A stretch of DNA of 64,000 bases from Marivirga sericea (GCF_900177665.1 NZ_FXAW01000005.1:310001-374000), one strand, 5' to 3'. Positions 6,379 to 15,938 are shown, numbered from the stretch's first letter. Translations and numbers: made by a program. Notes: a model not told the origin generated them from the sequence alone.

Positions 6379-8883
6379 AAAAGAGGAAGTAAGAATAAAA
6401 CCATGCTGCAAAAAGCGTTCATTTTCATACCCAAAATAATAATTAAGTCGAATTGGATAAAAGGAAGATGTTAATCCGACACCTAGCTCAAGTAGCCTAG
6501 GGCTCTCTGCTGTTTGTAAATAATTAGCCATAAAATAAGATTTGAGACCAATCTTTTTCAACAGTGGTATTCGACCTAAAATAGCTCCGTCAAAATCATG
6601 CTCGAAATTTGCTCCTGCAAAATATCCCGAAGTGCTATGTTGATAATAGTCAAGTAATTGGAAAGCTAAGCCAAATTGTCGCTGATTTTGAGAAAAAGCT
6701 GTTTGATTTCCCATAAAATGAAAAAAATCAATAGGAGTCAAATTCCTTCTGGATAAATACTGTCCATAACTGACACTGATTTTGCTAAAACCTACAGAAT
6801 TCAAACTCCATCCATCTGAAACATTCCCCCAAAACCTACTGTACTCAGTATCCAGAATCCCTACATCAACTCCAGCTCTAAATATCGGATATTTAGAAGA
6901 TAAGGGTATTTTCCTTCCATTCACCAGATCAAATTTTCTTTTTGGTTGGTAAGAGAGTAAAAGACCGGATTCTAAGATATCATTTTGCTGAAACGATCGG
7001 TATTCTCCCTGAATAAAAGCCTGGTTTGGTGTGAATTCTCTAGGTTCATCCTCTTCATTATACCAATTATAATCAGAGCTATTTGGCAGAGCATATCTTC
7101 TATCGTAAGAAGCCCCCACCCTAATATCGAATCCATTGACTAACTCTCTTCTCCAGTCTAAAGACAAATAATCCGTTCTGTAGAGCTTTTGATAGTTTAA
7201 TTTTGCAAGTAATGTATAATCGAGATTTACGATATTTGAAATGGACTTATTCCCGGATATCTGTTCAACATAGCTCCCTCCTTCAAGCTCAATTGTACTA
7301 ATAGTAGCGGGGTTCAATTCATATAAAAATGATCCTCTGCCATAAAAATCTTTACTAGCAAATCCGTATCTTATTGCTGCAGTCGCTTTATATCTATGAT
7401 TATTTCTAAATTCATTCCGAAATATTATTTCTGGTTTTAAAACTCCGCCTTCAACAGTATTGAAAGTAAATACACTGAAATCAAGGGCCAGTTTCTCATT
7501 CAATTTCCATTCGCCTGTAGTGATTGCTAACCCAAATAATTGTAATGGCGTTTTCTTCTTTTCTCCTGCAATAAGGCTTTGATATAGACTGTCATTTTCA
7601 CTTTTCTTAAATTCATAAGGTTTTTCCTTTATGGCTTGATCCATTTGATAGGCTAGTTTCTCATCTTCCGTCAATTCAACTTTTCTGCTAGATTTCCACC
7701 ATGAGGCAGGCTTTGAGTAGTCTGATTTATCAATTATCTTATTAAGTTGCTCTGACTGCTCAGGCTTAGTAGCATTGAAATTATAATCATAGGCCACATT
7801 ATGATAATACACTTCCAAATTACTACCTGGTTTCTCTAAAAATAAGTTGGAAGAAAACGGTAGAAAAGTTTCTTCAGTATCATCTTTAATAGTTTGAGTA
7901 CTTATCTCAATATCACCAGCTATACTCTTTAGGAATAAATGAGACTGATATATCCTCCAGCTCTCATCAATTACATATATTTCACCAGTAAAAGTATTTC
8001 TGTCCGACCCTTTAGGAATTAACTCAATTTTATGAATAGTGCGGCCAGCTTCCTCAAAAGAACCTAAAAAATCGTAATCATAAAAGCTAAATGCATCAGT
8101 AGCAATTGGAGATGCAATTCTTATTTGTGCCATTTGAGATCCTACTGAGAAAGGTCTGTTTTCGTACAAATTTATAAATACTGGGTTGTTTTGACTAGCA
8201 TTTAAATCATCACCCAACACCAGCGATGCTTTTAATTCCTGAAATGTATTGTTGTACTCATATTGATAAATCCTATTGACAGATTCAGACAGATAGAATA
8301 TCCCATTTCTAGGTGTAAGCATCGTACCAAAGAAGCTAATCATATTATCTGAATTGGTCTCTGCCTTTCCAAAAAGCTTAGTATAAATACTATAGCTTAT
8401 GCCTTTATTTTCCTTCAAATACTTCTCTCGGTTTTTTTGGGCATTTCGGATTATTTCATAAGCAGGATTTTCAGCTTTAGCACTTACTTCCACTGCATTT
8501 AAAAAGACCTTCTCAACACTTAAAGCCGGATTAATCTCTATTTTTTCATTGGCACTAAGTGAGATTTCACGGACTTCACTTTTATAGCCAATAAATTGAA
8601 AGCTGACTTTATAGTTGCCAGGCTTTAGTTTTAAAGAATACTCACCATCATAATTTGTCGATGTACCGATAGCTTGCCCCAGTACCACCACATTAGTGTA
8701 AGGCATTTTTTCTCCAGATTCAGTTGTTACAAGCCCATAAATGCCTGACGATTGAGCGAAAACTGAATGATTTAATAAAATCAAACCAAAAAGTAAAAAT
8801 AAGAATAAGGATTTCTTGGATGGAAATGGAAAAACATTTTTTCCTAGGGAGGCTTGGTCAGAGCCAAAGAAAAATTGAAGCAT
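6376..8883 (-). CDS. DUF5686 outer-membrane protein with carboxypeptidase-like regulatory domain
   Basis: This 835-residue protein is exported. A hydrophobic stretch at about 24-42 ends in VFAQ, a plausible signal-peptidase site, after an unusual 23-residue polar leader with no alternative Met. Residues 46-135 form a CarboxypepD_reg-like beta sandwich (GIYGLVTTESGEKMPYTNVV, then the GTSTNYDGEYSL pattern). The rest matches DUF5686, which is typical of Bacteroidota. The C-terminal 400 residues alternate aromatic and polar residues and end in Phe, as in outer-membrane barrels. Its role is unknown; surface assembly or envelope maintenance is a guess. It is a single gene, stopping 41 bp before the ATP-grasp start, whose promoter box overlaps its stop codon. 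Confidence 0.8.
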   Translation of the reverse strand: MLQFFFGSDQASLGKNVFPFPSKKSLFLFLLFGLILLNHSVFAQSSGIYGLVTTESGEKMPYTNVVVLGQAIGTSTNYDGEYSLKLKPGNYKVSFQFIGYKSEVREISLSANEKIEINPALSVEKVFLNAVEVSAKAENPAYEIIRNAQKNREKYLKENKGISYSIYTKLFGKAETNSDNMISFFGTMLTPRNGIFYLSESVNRIYQYEYNNTFQELKASLVLGDDLNASQNNPVFINLYENRPFSVGSQMAQIRIASPIATDAFSFYDYDFLGSFEEAGRTIHKIELIPKGSDRNTFTGEIYVIDESWRIYQSHLFLKSIAGDIEISTQTIKDDTEETFLPFSSNLFLEKPGSNLEVYYHNVAYDYNFNATKPEQSEQLNKIIDKSDYSKPASWWKSSRKVELTEDEKLAYQMDQAIKEKPYEFKKSENDSLYQSLIAGEKKKTPLQLFGLAITTGEWKLNEKLALDFSVFTFNTVEGGVLKPEIIFRNEFRNNHRYKATAAIRYGFASKDFYGRGSFLYELNPATISTIELEGGSYVEQISGNKSISNIVNLDYTLLAKLNYQKLYRTDYLSLDWRRELVNGFDIRVGASYDRRYALPNSSDYNWYNEEDEPREFTPNQAFIQGEYRSFQQNDILESGLLLSYQPKRKFDLVNGRKIPLSSKYPIFRAGVDVGILDTEYSRFWGNVSDGWSLNSVGFSKISVSYGQYLSRRNLTPIDFFHFMGNQTAFSQNQRQFGLAFQLLDYYQHSTSGYFAGANFEHDFDGAILGRIPLLKKIGLKSYFMANYLQTAESPRLLELGVGLTSSFYPIRLNYYFGYENERFLQHGFILTSSF

Positions 8884-8973
8884 TGTGATAGTCCTTTTTT
8901 TAATTCGAGGGCGAATATAAGGAATTGAAACTAAACACTTCTCAACAAATAACTTTTAAATATCATGAAAGGG

Positions 8974-9012
8974 AAAATCTCCAATTCAAGTGGCAATATT
9001 GAATTGGAGGTT
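8974..9012 (-). terminator. terminator after the secreted coiled-coil gene
   Basis: A perfect 11-bp stem (CTCCAATTCAA at 8979-8989, TTGAATTGGAG at 8999-9009) is followed on the minus strand by ATTTTCCC. It lies just past the stop at 9024. Confidence 0.65.
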
Positions 9013-9023
9013 ATGAATCTCAT

Positions 9024-10271
9024 TTATTGTAACTCACCTTTTGATACCTTTATTTCACTTAAGGCTTGATCAGTATTTAATTTACCCGCATTGAGCTCGT
9101 TTAAAGTCTTTCCTTTCAGTTGCAACTCCAGACTGGAAGGTATTTCGCACTTAGCACATTTGGTGATACTCACTTTAAAAATTAACTGCTCTGCATCGCT
9201 CAAGCTCTTTACACTCTTTCCGTATTCTATGATATTCTTTTTCAATTCCTTCTCAAATTTAGGGTAAAGGCTTTTGATCAAGTTGTCTCTCTCTTCTTGC
9301 GATAGGTTTTGCTTATCTTGTGTGGGCACATTCCACCTTGCACTTTCTTGTACAGAAGAAACCATGTTCATATAAAATATAACTCCCAATCCCTCGATTT
9401 GCTCGTAAGGCATTCCTCCATGAAGGTAGTACGTCTCTGATAAATCCCGCGCATACAGTCTTTTCAAAATGGTTTGAAATAAGGTAAGATCTTTAGCCAA
9501 AGGTTTTGCCTCTTTTTTCTCCGTTACAACTATTCGGCTTTTAGCTTCCTCTCTGTCTATTTTACCTGCTTGGAAAGCCCTGATGTCTCTCATATTTGCT
9601 TCCACAGATAATCTGTTAGTTTTTATTCTTTCTACTATTCCAGCATCCTGATAAAATCTTACATCATGACCTTTTGCCATTACGAGAATCTTATCGGAGT
9701 CGTCCAGTTGGCTAATTAAATGTCCGTAATCCAATAAAAAATCAATTACATTTTCTGTATTATCAATATTTTTTTGCGCTCGCATGCTGTCCATTTCCTG
9801 CAGTTTGAATTGCGCTCGTTCCATAGCAATAGCTGCTCTATTTTCCAATTCAGCTTGTCTTTCAGCAAGCTCTTTTCTCCGCTCTGCTCTCTCCTGTTCC
9901 ATTTCTGCACGCATTTCAGCATCTACTTCCTCGTCAGCCATATCAATTTGCATATCTTCGATGACTTCAAAGCTTTTTGCTATAGCATTAGAAATGTCAG
10001 GCATCGGAGGCATTGGTGGCATTTCAGCACTAAAACCGAAACCAAATACATTCCTTTTTGGTAATGATAGAATTACTCCATAGCCTTCAATGTATTGAGT
10101 TTCTTTTTCACGATCGCTACTCCAATGCTTTGATGAGTTTTCATTCACAAAACTGTTCAAAACAGTCTGCGCTACTTTCAAATCTTTTTCCATTTTTTGT
10201 TGATCAATTCCCTGACCAAACACAGAGCCTATAAAAAGGCTTAGTACTATTATCAAATTATATTTTTTCAT
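9024..10271 (-). CDS. secreted protein with charged coiled coil, downstream of a sigma/anti-sigma pair
   Basis: I do not recognise the family. It has a signal peptide (about 1-20, ending VFGQ) and no lipobox. Residues of about 115-165 are dense in Glu, Arg, Ala and Met (AEMEQERAERRKELAERQ) and should form a long coiled coil, preceded by a Met/Pro-rich patch (EMPPMPPMPDI). A KCAKCEIP pair near residue 375 could bind metal or form a disulfide. The gene is the last of three minus-strand genes (ECF sigma, anti-sigma, this protein), although a 216-bp hairpin-rich spacer separates it from the anti-sigma gene. It is a candidate effector or sensor of that sigma system. Confidence 0.7.
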   Translation of the reverse strand: MKKYNLIIVLSLFIGSVFGQGIDQQKMEKDLKVAQTVLNSFVNENSSKHWSSDREKETQYIEGYGVILSLPKRNVFGFGFSAEMPPMPPMPDISNAIAKSFEVIEDMQIDMADEEVDAEMRAEMEQERAERRKELAERQAELENRAAIAMERAQFKLQEMDSMRAQKNIDNTENVIDFLLDYGHLISQLDDSDKILVMAKGHDVRFYQDAGIVERIKTNRLSVEANMRDIRAFQAGKIDREEAKSRIVVTEKKEAKPLAKDLTLFQTILKRLYARDLSETYYLHGGMPYEQIEGLGVIFYMNMVSSVQESARWNVPTQDKQNLSQEERDNLIKSLYPKFEKELKKNIIEYGKSVKSLSDAEQLIFKVSITKCAKCEIPSSLELQLKGKTLNELNAGKLNTDQALSEIKVSKGELQ

Positions 10272-10487
10272 CGTTCTATTGTTTTAAAGTTTTTTTTTGG
10301 CACAAGCGCCTGCTTGTGGTTTACTATTAATTTCTCAATCTGCAACCCTTTCCGCCAGCTGTCGAAAAGGCGATTTTTTTTAACTTAATTGCTTCTTTGA
10401 GCTGACTTAAAAAAGGTTCAAGCGACTACTTGAGCCCTTGTGAAAGAAACCACATTAGCGTAATCATGCTTGTGCTTTCTTTACTAT
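10272..10487 (-). other. hairpin-rich spacer between anti-sigma and secreted-protein genes
   Basis: This 216-bp gap has no ORF but three inverted repeats: CACAAGC-GCCT-GCTTGTG (10301-10318, perfect); an imperfect 22-bp palindrome centred on CAGCTG (10348-10369); and GGTTCAAG with CTTGAGCC (10415-10436, one G-T pair). The first and third share the pattern CAAGCG.CT.CTTG. None has a proper U-tract on the minus strand. They may be RNA processing or attenuation structures, or a small mobile repeat. Confidence 0.45.
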
Positions 10488-11261
10488 TTAATAAGCTTGC
10501 TCTTCTTGTTGATTACTTGCAAGACTGTTTATCATTTGACCAGTCTCAATTTTAAATAAGTCTTTATCAGATTCCATCAATTCCATTTTGGCGAAAAGGT
10601 AATCCATATCTTCTTTTCTCTGTTCTTCTATATAACCGGCAAAATTTGTCAGCAGCTTTTCAGTGTAAACCTGCTGCTGTTCATTGCTTTCCTTCCAATA
10701 GGTTTGCATCATGTCTACATTGCTTTCTTGTAAGTTTGCCATATAGCGATTAATCAACTGCTTATTTTGTTGACTTTGCTGGGCTAAATACTTCTCCAAC
10801 TCCTGTCTATTTCCCTCTCTTTCAGTGTCGATCTTCTCCTCGTAGTTTGCCAATGCGTTAGAAACCATTTGTTCGATGTCATTTTTTTTCAATTGGTTTT
10901 CTGTTTGCATTTGCTGTCCTAATGCAATTCGAAATTCACCACCTTTATTACTGACTTCCAAGCCTGTAAATTTTGCTGCTACCATCAGAATCAAAAGTGA
11001 GGCTGCAATGGAAAGAAACCATTTCAATCCATTTTGAGATGAATTTCGCTCTTCACTCTGCTGGACGTTGAAAAATGGTGGAGCACTCACTTTTTCATCT
11101 TCCCAGTTCTCCATCACATCTTTACTAGTTCGAAATGAATTCAACTCTTCTTTTAACTCAGGATTACGAGCCAATTCTTCCTCAAAAGCTTTCTTTTCTG
11201 TTGAATTAAGTTCATCATAGAGGTAATCCATCAATTTTGCTTTCCAATCTTCAGTTTTCAT
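10488..11261 (-). CDS. anti-sigma factor-like membrane protein
   Basis: This 257-residue protein has an N-terminal cytoplasmic part (MKTEDWKAKLMDYLYDELN, then a charged helix) of the kind found in Bacteroidota anti-sigma factors. One transmembrane segment follows at about 80-100 (FLSIAASLLILMVAAKF), and then a long Gln/Glu-rich periplasmic coiled coil (110-250). The zinc-binding His/Cys motif of ZAS domains is absent. It overlaps the ECF sigma gene by 11 bp, so the pair is translationally coupled. The inferred job is to hold the sigma factor at the membrane until an envelope signal arrives. The signal is unknown. Confidence 0.75.
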   Translation of the reverse strand: MKTEDWKAKLMDYLYDELNSTEKKAFEEELARNPELKEELNSFRTSKDVMENWEDEKVSAPPFFNVQQSEERNSSQNGLKWFLSIAASLLILMVAAKFTGLEVSNKGGEFRIALGQQMQTENQLKKNDIEQMVSNALANYEEKIDTEREGNRQELEKYLAQQSQQNKQLINRYMANLQESNVDMMQTYWKESNEQQQVYTEKLLTNFAGYIEEQRKEDMDYLFAKMELMESDKDLFKIETGQMINSLASNQQEEQAY

Positions 11262-11862
11262 ATCTCACACTATTTTCAGTAATATTTTCTTTCGCTAACA
11301 ATTTTCTCATATGGGAAAAAGCATAGTACAAACGCGATTTCACCGTATTTTCAGAGACTTTTAAGGCATCTGCAATCTCCCGAAACTTTAAACCTTCATA
11401 TTCCTTCATGATCAAGACCTCTCGCTGATCTTTGCTTAGTTGTTGCAAGCATTTTGTCAAAATCTCTCCCAATTCTCCCTGCAAATAAGTTTGTTCAGGA
11501 TTACTTTCTCCCTGTTTTGAAATTTCCCAAGCAGGACTACTTTCTTCCTCCTGTTTAGGCAATAGTTGGTCAAAACTTAACCACTTATGTCTTTTTCCTT
11601 TTCTACTTTCCTGTCTACAAATGTTGGTAACGATAGTATAAATCCACGATTTAAATTTGTTACACTCTTTTAATTGCCCAATCTTATGATGCATGGCAAT
11701 GAATGTCTGTTGAGCTGCCTCCGAGGCCAAATCAGCATCACCAAAATATTTAAAGGCATAATTATAGATACGCGGATACCACTCCCTCACGAGTTCGCCT
11801 TGAGCGTAAGTGTCTCCTGTTTGAGCTTGTGATATTAAATCTTCTTTTTGCACCGCATACAT
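11251..11862 (-). CDS. ECF RNA polymerase sigma factor
   Basis: A 203-residue sigma-70 family, ECF-type factor. Region 2 is at about 20-90 (DLASEAAQQTFIAMHHKIGQ, then FKSWIYTIVTNICRQE). Region 4 is at about 140-190 (LSKDQREVLIMKEYEGLKF and a helix-turn-helix with VSENTVKSRLYYAF). A polar linker separates them. It overlaps the anti-sigma gene, the usual arrangement for a membrane-controlled ECF pair. It is divergent from the fructose-bisphosphatase gene across a 212-bp intergenic region in which I see no convincing promoter box. The regulon cannot be read from the window. Confidence 0.92.
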   Translation of the reverse strand: MYAVQKEDLISQAQTGDTYAQGELVREWYPRIYNYAFKYFGDADLASEAAQQTFIAMHHKIGQLKECNKFKSWIYTIVTNICRQESRKGKRHKWLSFDQLLPKQEEESSPAWEISKQGESNPEQTYLQGELGEILTKCLQQLSKDQREVLIMKEYEGLKFREIADALKVSENTVKSRLYYAFSHMRKLLAKENITENSVRYEN

Positions 11863-12074
11863 CTTGTTCAGTTCAATTTATGACTTATTTAAATTTAGGA
11901 TGAAGGGTATGAAGAAAAAGTTTTAACTCGGTTAAATTATTTCTAAAGTTGTGAGAATTTTCCTTCTAGTGGTTCAACCAATAAGGTAATCGGTTAAGAA
12001 AAACAGTTTGGATAAAATGATTGGTTAGTTATGATAGAAACCGTATCTTCAAATAAAGCAATTAGCTATAACTA

Positions 12075-14030
12075 ATGTCATTGGACAAAAAATATCTCAA
12101 ACTCCTTTCTGAAAAGTATCCCAATCAATTAACTGTTTCTACAAAAATCGTTTCTTTAAGTTCGATCTTGAATTTGACTAAAGGAGCTGAGATATTTATA
12201 AGTGATGTTCATGGAGAACACGAAGCATTTCAACATGTAATGCGAAATGGTTCTGGAGTAATTAAGCAAAAAATAAAGGATCTTTTTACTGAAGAGCTTT
12301 CTGAAAAGGACATAGCCCAGTTAGCAACCCTCATTTATTACCCGAAGGAAAAGCTAGAATTAATAAAAAAAGATTCTGAAAATATTAAAGAATTTTATAG
12401 AAAGACAATTTTCAGATTAATCCAGCTTACAAGAGGTTTCGCTTCTATTTATGCCAGTAAAAAGCTACAAAGTCTACTACCTAGCGGCTTCAATGAAATC
12501 ATCACCGAATTGGTTGCGGAAAGAGATTTAGGTGAAGAGAATGATTATTATGAGCATTTGATCAACAGTATAATTGAGATAGAACAATCGGACAATTTAA
12601 TCATTCAACTTTCATTTTTTATTCAAAAATTGGCTATCCACAAAGTGCATATTATAGGGGATGTTTATGATAGAGGGCCAGGTGCAGAAATCATCATGGA
12701 CGAACTGATGAACCACTATTCGGTCGATTTCCAATGGGGGAATCATGATATTGTATGGATGGGCGCAGCTTGCGGATCAGAAACTTGTATTGCCAATGTA
12801 CTTCGACTATCTCTGCGTTATGCCAACACTAATACCTTAGAAAGAGGATATGGAATAAACCTAATGCCTTTGGCCTCTTTTGCTTTAGAGTATTATAAAA
12901 ATGATGACAGTATTATTTTTAATCCGAAGGTAGCGCCTGATGAGATACACAGTAGTTCTGAAGAATGGTTGAACCGATTGATGCACAAAGCCATTTCTAT
13001 CATCCAGTTTAAATTGGAGCACCAATTAGTAAAACGGAGACCTGAATTTGGAATGAATGATCGGCTTTTTATGTCTGAAATAGATCTGAAAAATGGCCAT
13101 GTTCAAATTGAAGGCAAAACCTACCCTTTAAAAGACCATTACTTTCCAACTTTAGAAAATGGATATTTAACAAAATTACATCCTGAAGAGAGGTTTTTGA
13201 TGGACCTATTGGTTGAATCTTTTCAAAAAAGCACAAAACTTCAAGCGCATGCCAACTTTCTGTTCGAAAAAGGTGCAATGTATAAAGTCACCAATAAGAA
13301 CCTATTATATCACGGGTGTATCCCTTTAAATTCCAATGGATTATTGAAAGAAGTACGAATAGACCATCAAGTGTATAAAGGAAAGGAATTGATGGACTAT
13401 TTCGATAAGCAAGTAAAATTGGCTTTTTCGGCCAGAGATTCATCTGAAGAAAAGAAGAAGGGAGTGGATATTTTATGGTACCTATGGGCAGGGCCTGATT
13501 CTCCGATTTTTGGAAAGCATAAAATGGCCACATTTGAACGCTATTTTATCGATGATAGAAGTATACAAAAAGAGCAAAAGAACTATTACTATACTTATCG
13601 TGATAATGCAGAAACTTGCAAAATGATTTTGGAGGAGTTTGGATTAGGACCCGATGCCGTAATTCTAAACGGACATGTACCAGTGTCAGTAAAAGAAGGT
13701 GAAAGTCCTATTAAAGGAGCGGGTAGATTGGTTGTAATTGACGGTGGTTTTTCCAAAGCCTATCAAGATCAAACTGGAATAGCTGGCTTTACATTGATGC
13801 ATAATTGCTACGGACGGCAATTAATCGCACATGAGGCTTTCGATAGTCAAAAAGTGGCTATTGCTGAAGAGAAAGATGTAGCTTACAGTGAGGTTTTTCT
13901 TGACCAATCTGAGACCAAACAACGAATAAGGGATGTGGATGATGGACAAATTATAAAGGAGCGCATCGATGATTTAAAGGAATTATTAGAGGCCTATAGA
14001 AGTGGTGAGCTCAAAGAAAAGACCGTTTGA
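12075..14030 (+). CDS. fbp: fructose-1,6-bisphosphatase, class III
   Basis: This 651-residue protein matches the class III fructose-bisphosphatases known from Firmicutes and Bacteroides, which convert fructose-1,6-bisphosphate to fructose-6-phosphate in gluconeogenesis. It carries calcineurin-like metallophosphatase motifs in order: FISDVHGEHEAF (about 42-53), IIGDVYDRGPG (about 194-204), WGNHDIVW (about 221-228) and LNGHVPVSVKEG (about 534-545). Length and motif spacing are full for the family. It is cytoplasmic, with no signal peptide. It stands alone, with a 148-bp gap to the next gene that includes a GATTTTAAAATC palindrome of no clear meaning. Confidence 0.92.
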   Translation: MSLDKKYLKLLSEKYPNQLTVSTKIVSLSSILNLTKGAEIFISDVHGEHEAFQHVMRNGSGVIKQKIKDLFTEELSEKDIAQLATLIYYPKEKLELIKKDSENIKEFYRKTIFRLIQLTRGFASIYASKKLQSLLPSGFNEIITELVAERDLGEENDYYEHLINSIIEIEQSDNLIIQLSFFIQKLAIHKVHIIGDVYDRGPGAEIIMDELMNHYSVDFQWGNHDIVWMGAACGSETCIANVLRLSLRYANTNTLERGYGINLMPLASFALEYYKNDDSIIFNPKVAPDEIHSSSEEWLNRLMHKAISIIQFKLEHQLVKRRPEFGMNDRLFMSEIDLKNGHVQIEGKTYPLKDHYFPTLENGYLTKLHPEERFLMDLLVESFQKSTKLQAHANFLFEKGAMYKVTNKNLLYHGCIPLNSNGLLKEVRIDHQVYKGKELMDYFDKQVKLAFSARDSSEEKKKGVDILWYLWAGPDSPIFGKHKMATFERYFIDDRSIQKEQKNYYYTYRDNAETCKMILEEFGLGPDAVILNGHVPVSVKEGESPIKGAGRLVVIDGGFSKAYQDQTGIAGFTLMHNCYGRQLIAHEAFDSQKVAIAEEKDVAYSEVFLDQSETKQRIRDVDDGQIIKERIDDLKELLEAYRSGELKEKTV

Positions 14031-14178
14031 AATAGATTCTAGTTATAAAACATCTTTATTGATTTTAAAATCATCAAAATTCCTAATGAATATCATTTAA
14101 AATTTCAATATTTAATTACTTAAGTATTTACAGCCGCATTCCCCACATATCCGTTTACACTAGCTAAAAGTAAATAAA

Positions 14179-14463
14179 ATGGGAACGCAAATTTTAAAAA
14201 AGGAAGATCTAGCTCATGTACATTTTACACTTAAGGAGGTAATTAGCGATCTAGATCAAAAACATCATCTAATGTCGGAATTGATTCGTGCTCAATCTTT
14301 AGGAAACTTATTGAAAAATAAAGTTAAAATAATTTTCCACCTGCAGGATGGATCGAAGGGCGAGGTAGAAACTACAGTTTGGGGAGTAGGTGAAAACCAC
14401 CTGATGTTAAAAGGTGGAATCCATATCCCTATTAGAGCAATAGAAAGCATAATTACTATTTAG
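14179..14463 (+). CDS. small conserved-looking protein of unknown function
   Basis: I do not recognise this 94-residue protein. The N-terminal 45 residues look helical. The C-terminal half (KVKIIFHLQDGSKGEVETTV, ending HIPIRAIESIITI) reads like a small SH3- or Sm-like beta barrel. There is no signal peptide or membrane segment. It ends 6 bp from the stop of the convergent MBL/rhodanese gene. Coding status is supported by a start after an A-rich leader, codon use like its neighbours, and a sensible protein composition. Confidence 0.65.
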   Translation: MGTQILKKEDLAHVHFTLKEVISDLDQKHHLMSELIRAQSLGNLLKNKVKIIFHLQDGSKGEVETTVWGVGENHLMLKGGIHIPIRAIESIITI

Positions 14464-14469
14464 TACTTA

Positions 14470-15807
14470 TTATTTAAACTGCTCTACTGCATCACTTAAA
14501 TCATACACCTTTGCATTTGGCAAAATACTTTTCACAATACTAAATCCGGCAGCAGACCTATAGCCACCCGCACAGTGTACAATCACAGGTTTCTGCGTAT
14601 CAATTTCATTAGCTCTTTCCCTTAATTCGGGTAACGGGATATTTTTTGCTGAATTAAAGAATTTCCCATCTTCTACTTCTGATTTATTTCTAATATCAAT
14701 AATAGTGTATGCATCAGGATTCTTTTTAAAATCATCCAGTGGTACCAAAGCATCTGTTACTACTTCACCTTGCGGATTAACAACTCCTGCTTCTAAATTA
14801 GATTCGTAGCCAATTTTGGCTGCTCTATAAATGGCAAAATCTAAGTCATCTTGATTTTCAGCCACTACATAATATTTCTCTTCTGGTCCCACTATTGAGC
14901 CCAACCATGTTTCAAATTTATCACCCTCTTGATTTTGAATATTAATGGCCCCTTTCAGATGTCCTTTCTTAAAAACCTCCTTGAGTCTTGCATCAATAAT
15001 GATTGACCCCTTTGGAATCTCAACTGCCTCTTTTCTAGTAGCATTTTTAACAGATTTTTCTAGCTCGGCAGCGCCTTTTCTATTGACCTCCACACTATTC
15101 GGAAAATACTTAGGAATGAATGACTGACCTTCTAAAAATGCATCTACGAACTTATCTTTATCTTTGATTTGAAATGCCCAGTTATTGGCTTTCTCATTTG
15201 CTATAGTACTACTTAATTCACTGCTCATATTTTTGCCACAAAGGGAGCCAGCACCATGAGCAGGATAGACAATCGTATCATCAGATAATTCAGAAAAGAC
15301 GTCATGTACAGTGTCGTACATCATACCTGCCAAGTCCTTCCTACTCACTTGAATATTTCCTGCTCCTTCTCTAAGGTCAGGTCTACCAACATCACCAACA
15401 AAGAGGGAATCTCCCGTAAATACTGCCTTTTGGTTTCCTTTTGAATCAAGCAACAAATATGAATTATGATCTGGAGAGTGACCTGGTGTGAATAAGGCTT
15501 TTACTGTCGCTGCACCAATTTTCACCTCGTCACCGTGCCCCATATGCATGTAGTCATAACTAACTCCTACCTTTTCATTTACATAAATAACCGCCCCAAA
15601 TTTCTTTTGGATCTCTAAGTGACTACTAATAAAATCTGCATGCGGATGAGTTTCAAAAACTGCTATAATCTCTGCATCATGCTGTTTGGCAAAATCTACA
15701 TATTGTTGAATATCTCTCGATGGATCTACTAGCGCTACCTGACCTTCACTTTCAATCGCGAAAGATCCTTGCGCTAATGCTTTATCATAAAAATGTTTAA
15801 TATTCAT
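14470..15807 (-). CDS. MBL-fold persulfide dioxygenase-like protein with two rhodanese domains
   Basis: Residues 1-240 are a metallo-beta-lactamase domain of the ETHE1/Blh persulfide-dioxygenase type: ETHPHADFISSH, FTPGHSPDHNSY, GDSLFVGDVGRPDLR and VYPAHGAGSLCGK. Two rhodanese domains follow. The first lacks the catalytic Cys (YYVVAENQDD); the second has the loop HCAGGYRS. Such proteins oxidise low-molecular-weight persulfides to sulfite. I start at ATG 15807 (MNIKHFYDKALAQ) rather than 15834, because the family begins at this point and the upstream stretch is basic and low-complexity. A GTAAC-N4-GTTAC palindrome lies 57 bp upstream. The next gene upstream is the TauE/SafE exporter, which could remove the sulfite formed. 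A paralogue lies at 48242-49651. Confidence 0.88.
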   Translation of the reverse strand: MNIKHFYDKALAQGSFAIESEGQVALVDPSRDIQQYVDFAKQHDAEIIAVFETHPHADFISSHLEIQKKFGAVIYVNEKVGVSYDYMHMGHGDEVKIGAATVKALFTPGHSPDHNSYLLLDSKGNQKAVFTGDSLFVGDVGRPDLREGAGNIQVSRKDLAGMMYDTVHDVFSELSDDTIVYPAHGAGSLCGKNMSSELSSTIANEKANNWAFQIKDKDKFVDAFLEGQSFIPKYFPNSVEVNRKGAAELEKSVKNATRKEAVEIPKGSIIIDARLKEVFKKGHLKGAINIQNQEGDKFETWLGSIVGPEEKYYVVAENQDDLDFAIYRAAKIGYESNLEAGVVNPQGEVVTDALVPLDDFKKNPDAYTIIDIRNKSEVEDGKFFNSAKNIPLPELRERANEIDTQKPVIVHCAGGYRSAAGFSIVKSILPNAKVYDLSDAVEQFK

Positions 15808-15863
15808 ATTATTTCGTTTTTTACTTCTTATCATTTTTTACGGGAAAAGCAGTGATAAGGATA

Positions 15864-15877
15864 GTAACATTGGTTAC
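15864..15877 (-). promoter_or_regulatory. sulfur-regulon palindrome, copy A
   Basis: GTAAC-ATTG-GTTAC, a perfect 5-bp inverted repeat with a 4-bp spacer, 57 bp upstream of the ATG at 15807. In gene orientation it is followed by TATCCT, as is copy C. Confidence 0.7.
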
Positions 15878-15938
15878 AGAAGAAATTGCGAAACAAGCCT
15901 GCTAGCTAAACCATTAAACTCACAAAATCAAACATTGA

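Noticed and set aside
10301-10318. CACAAGC/GCTTGTG hairpin as an intrinsic terminator of the anti-sigma gene
   Set aside because: On the minus strand it is followed by A-rich, not T-rich, sequence, so it does not fit a Rho-independent terminator.
15808-15834. Nine-residue N-terminal extension of the MBL/rhodanese protein
   Set aside because: The extension is basic and low-complexity, and the family starts at the ATG at 15807.
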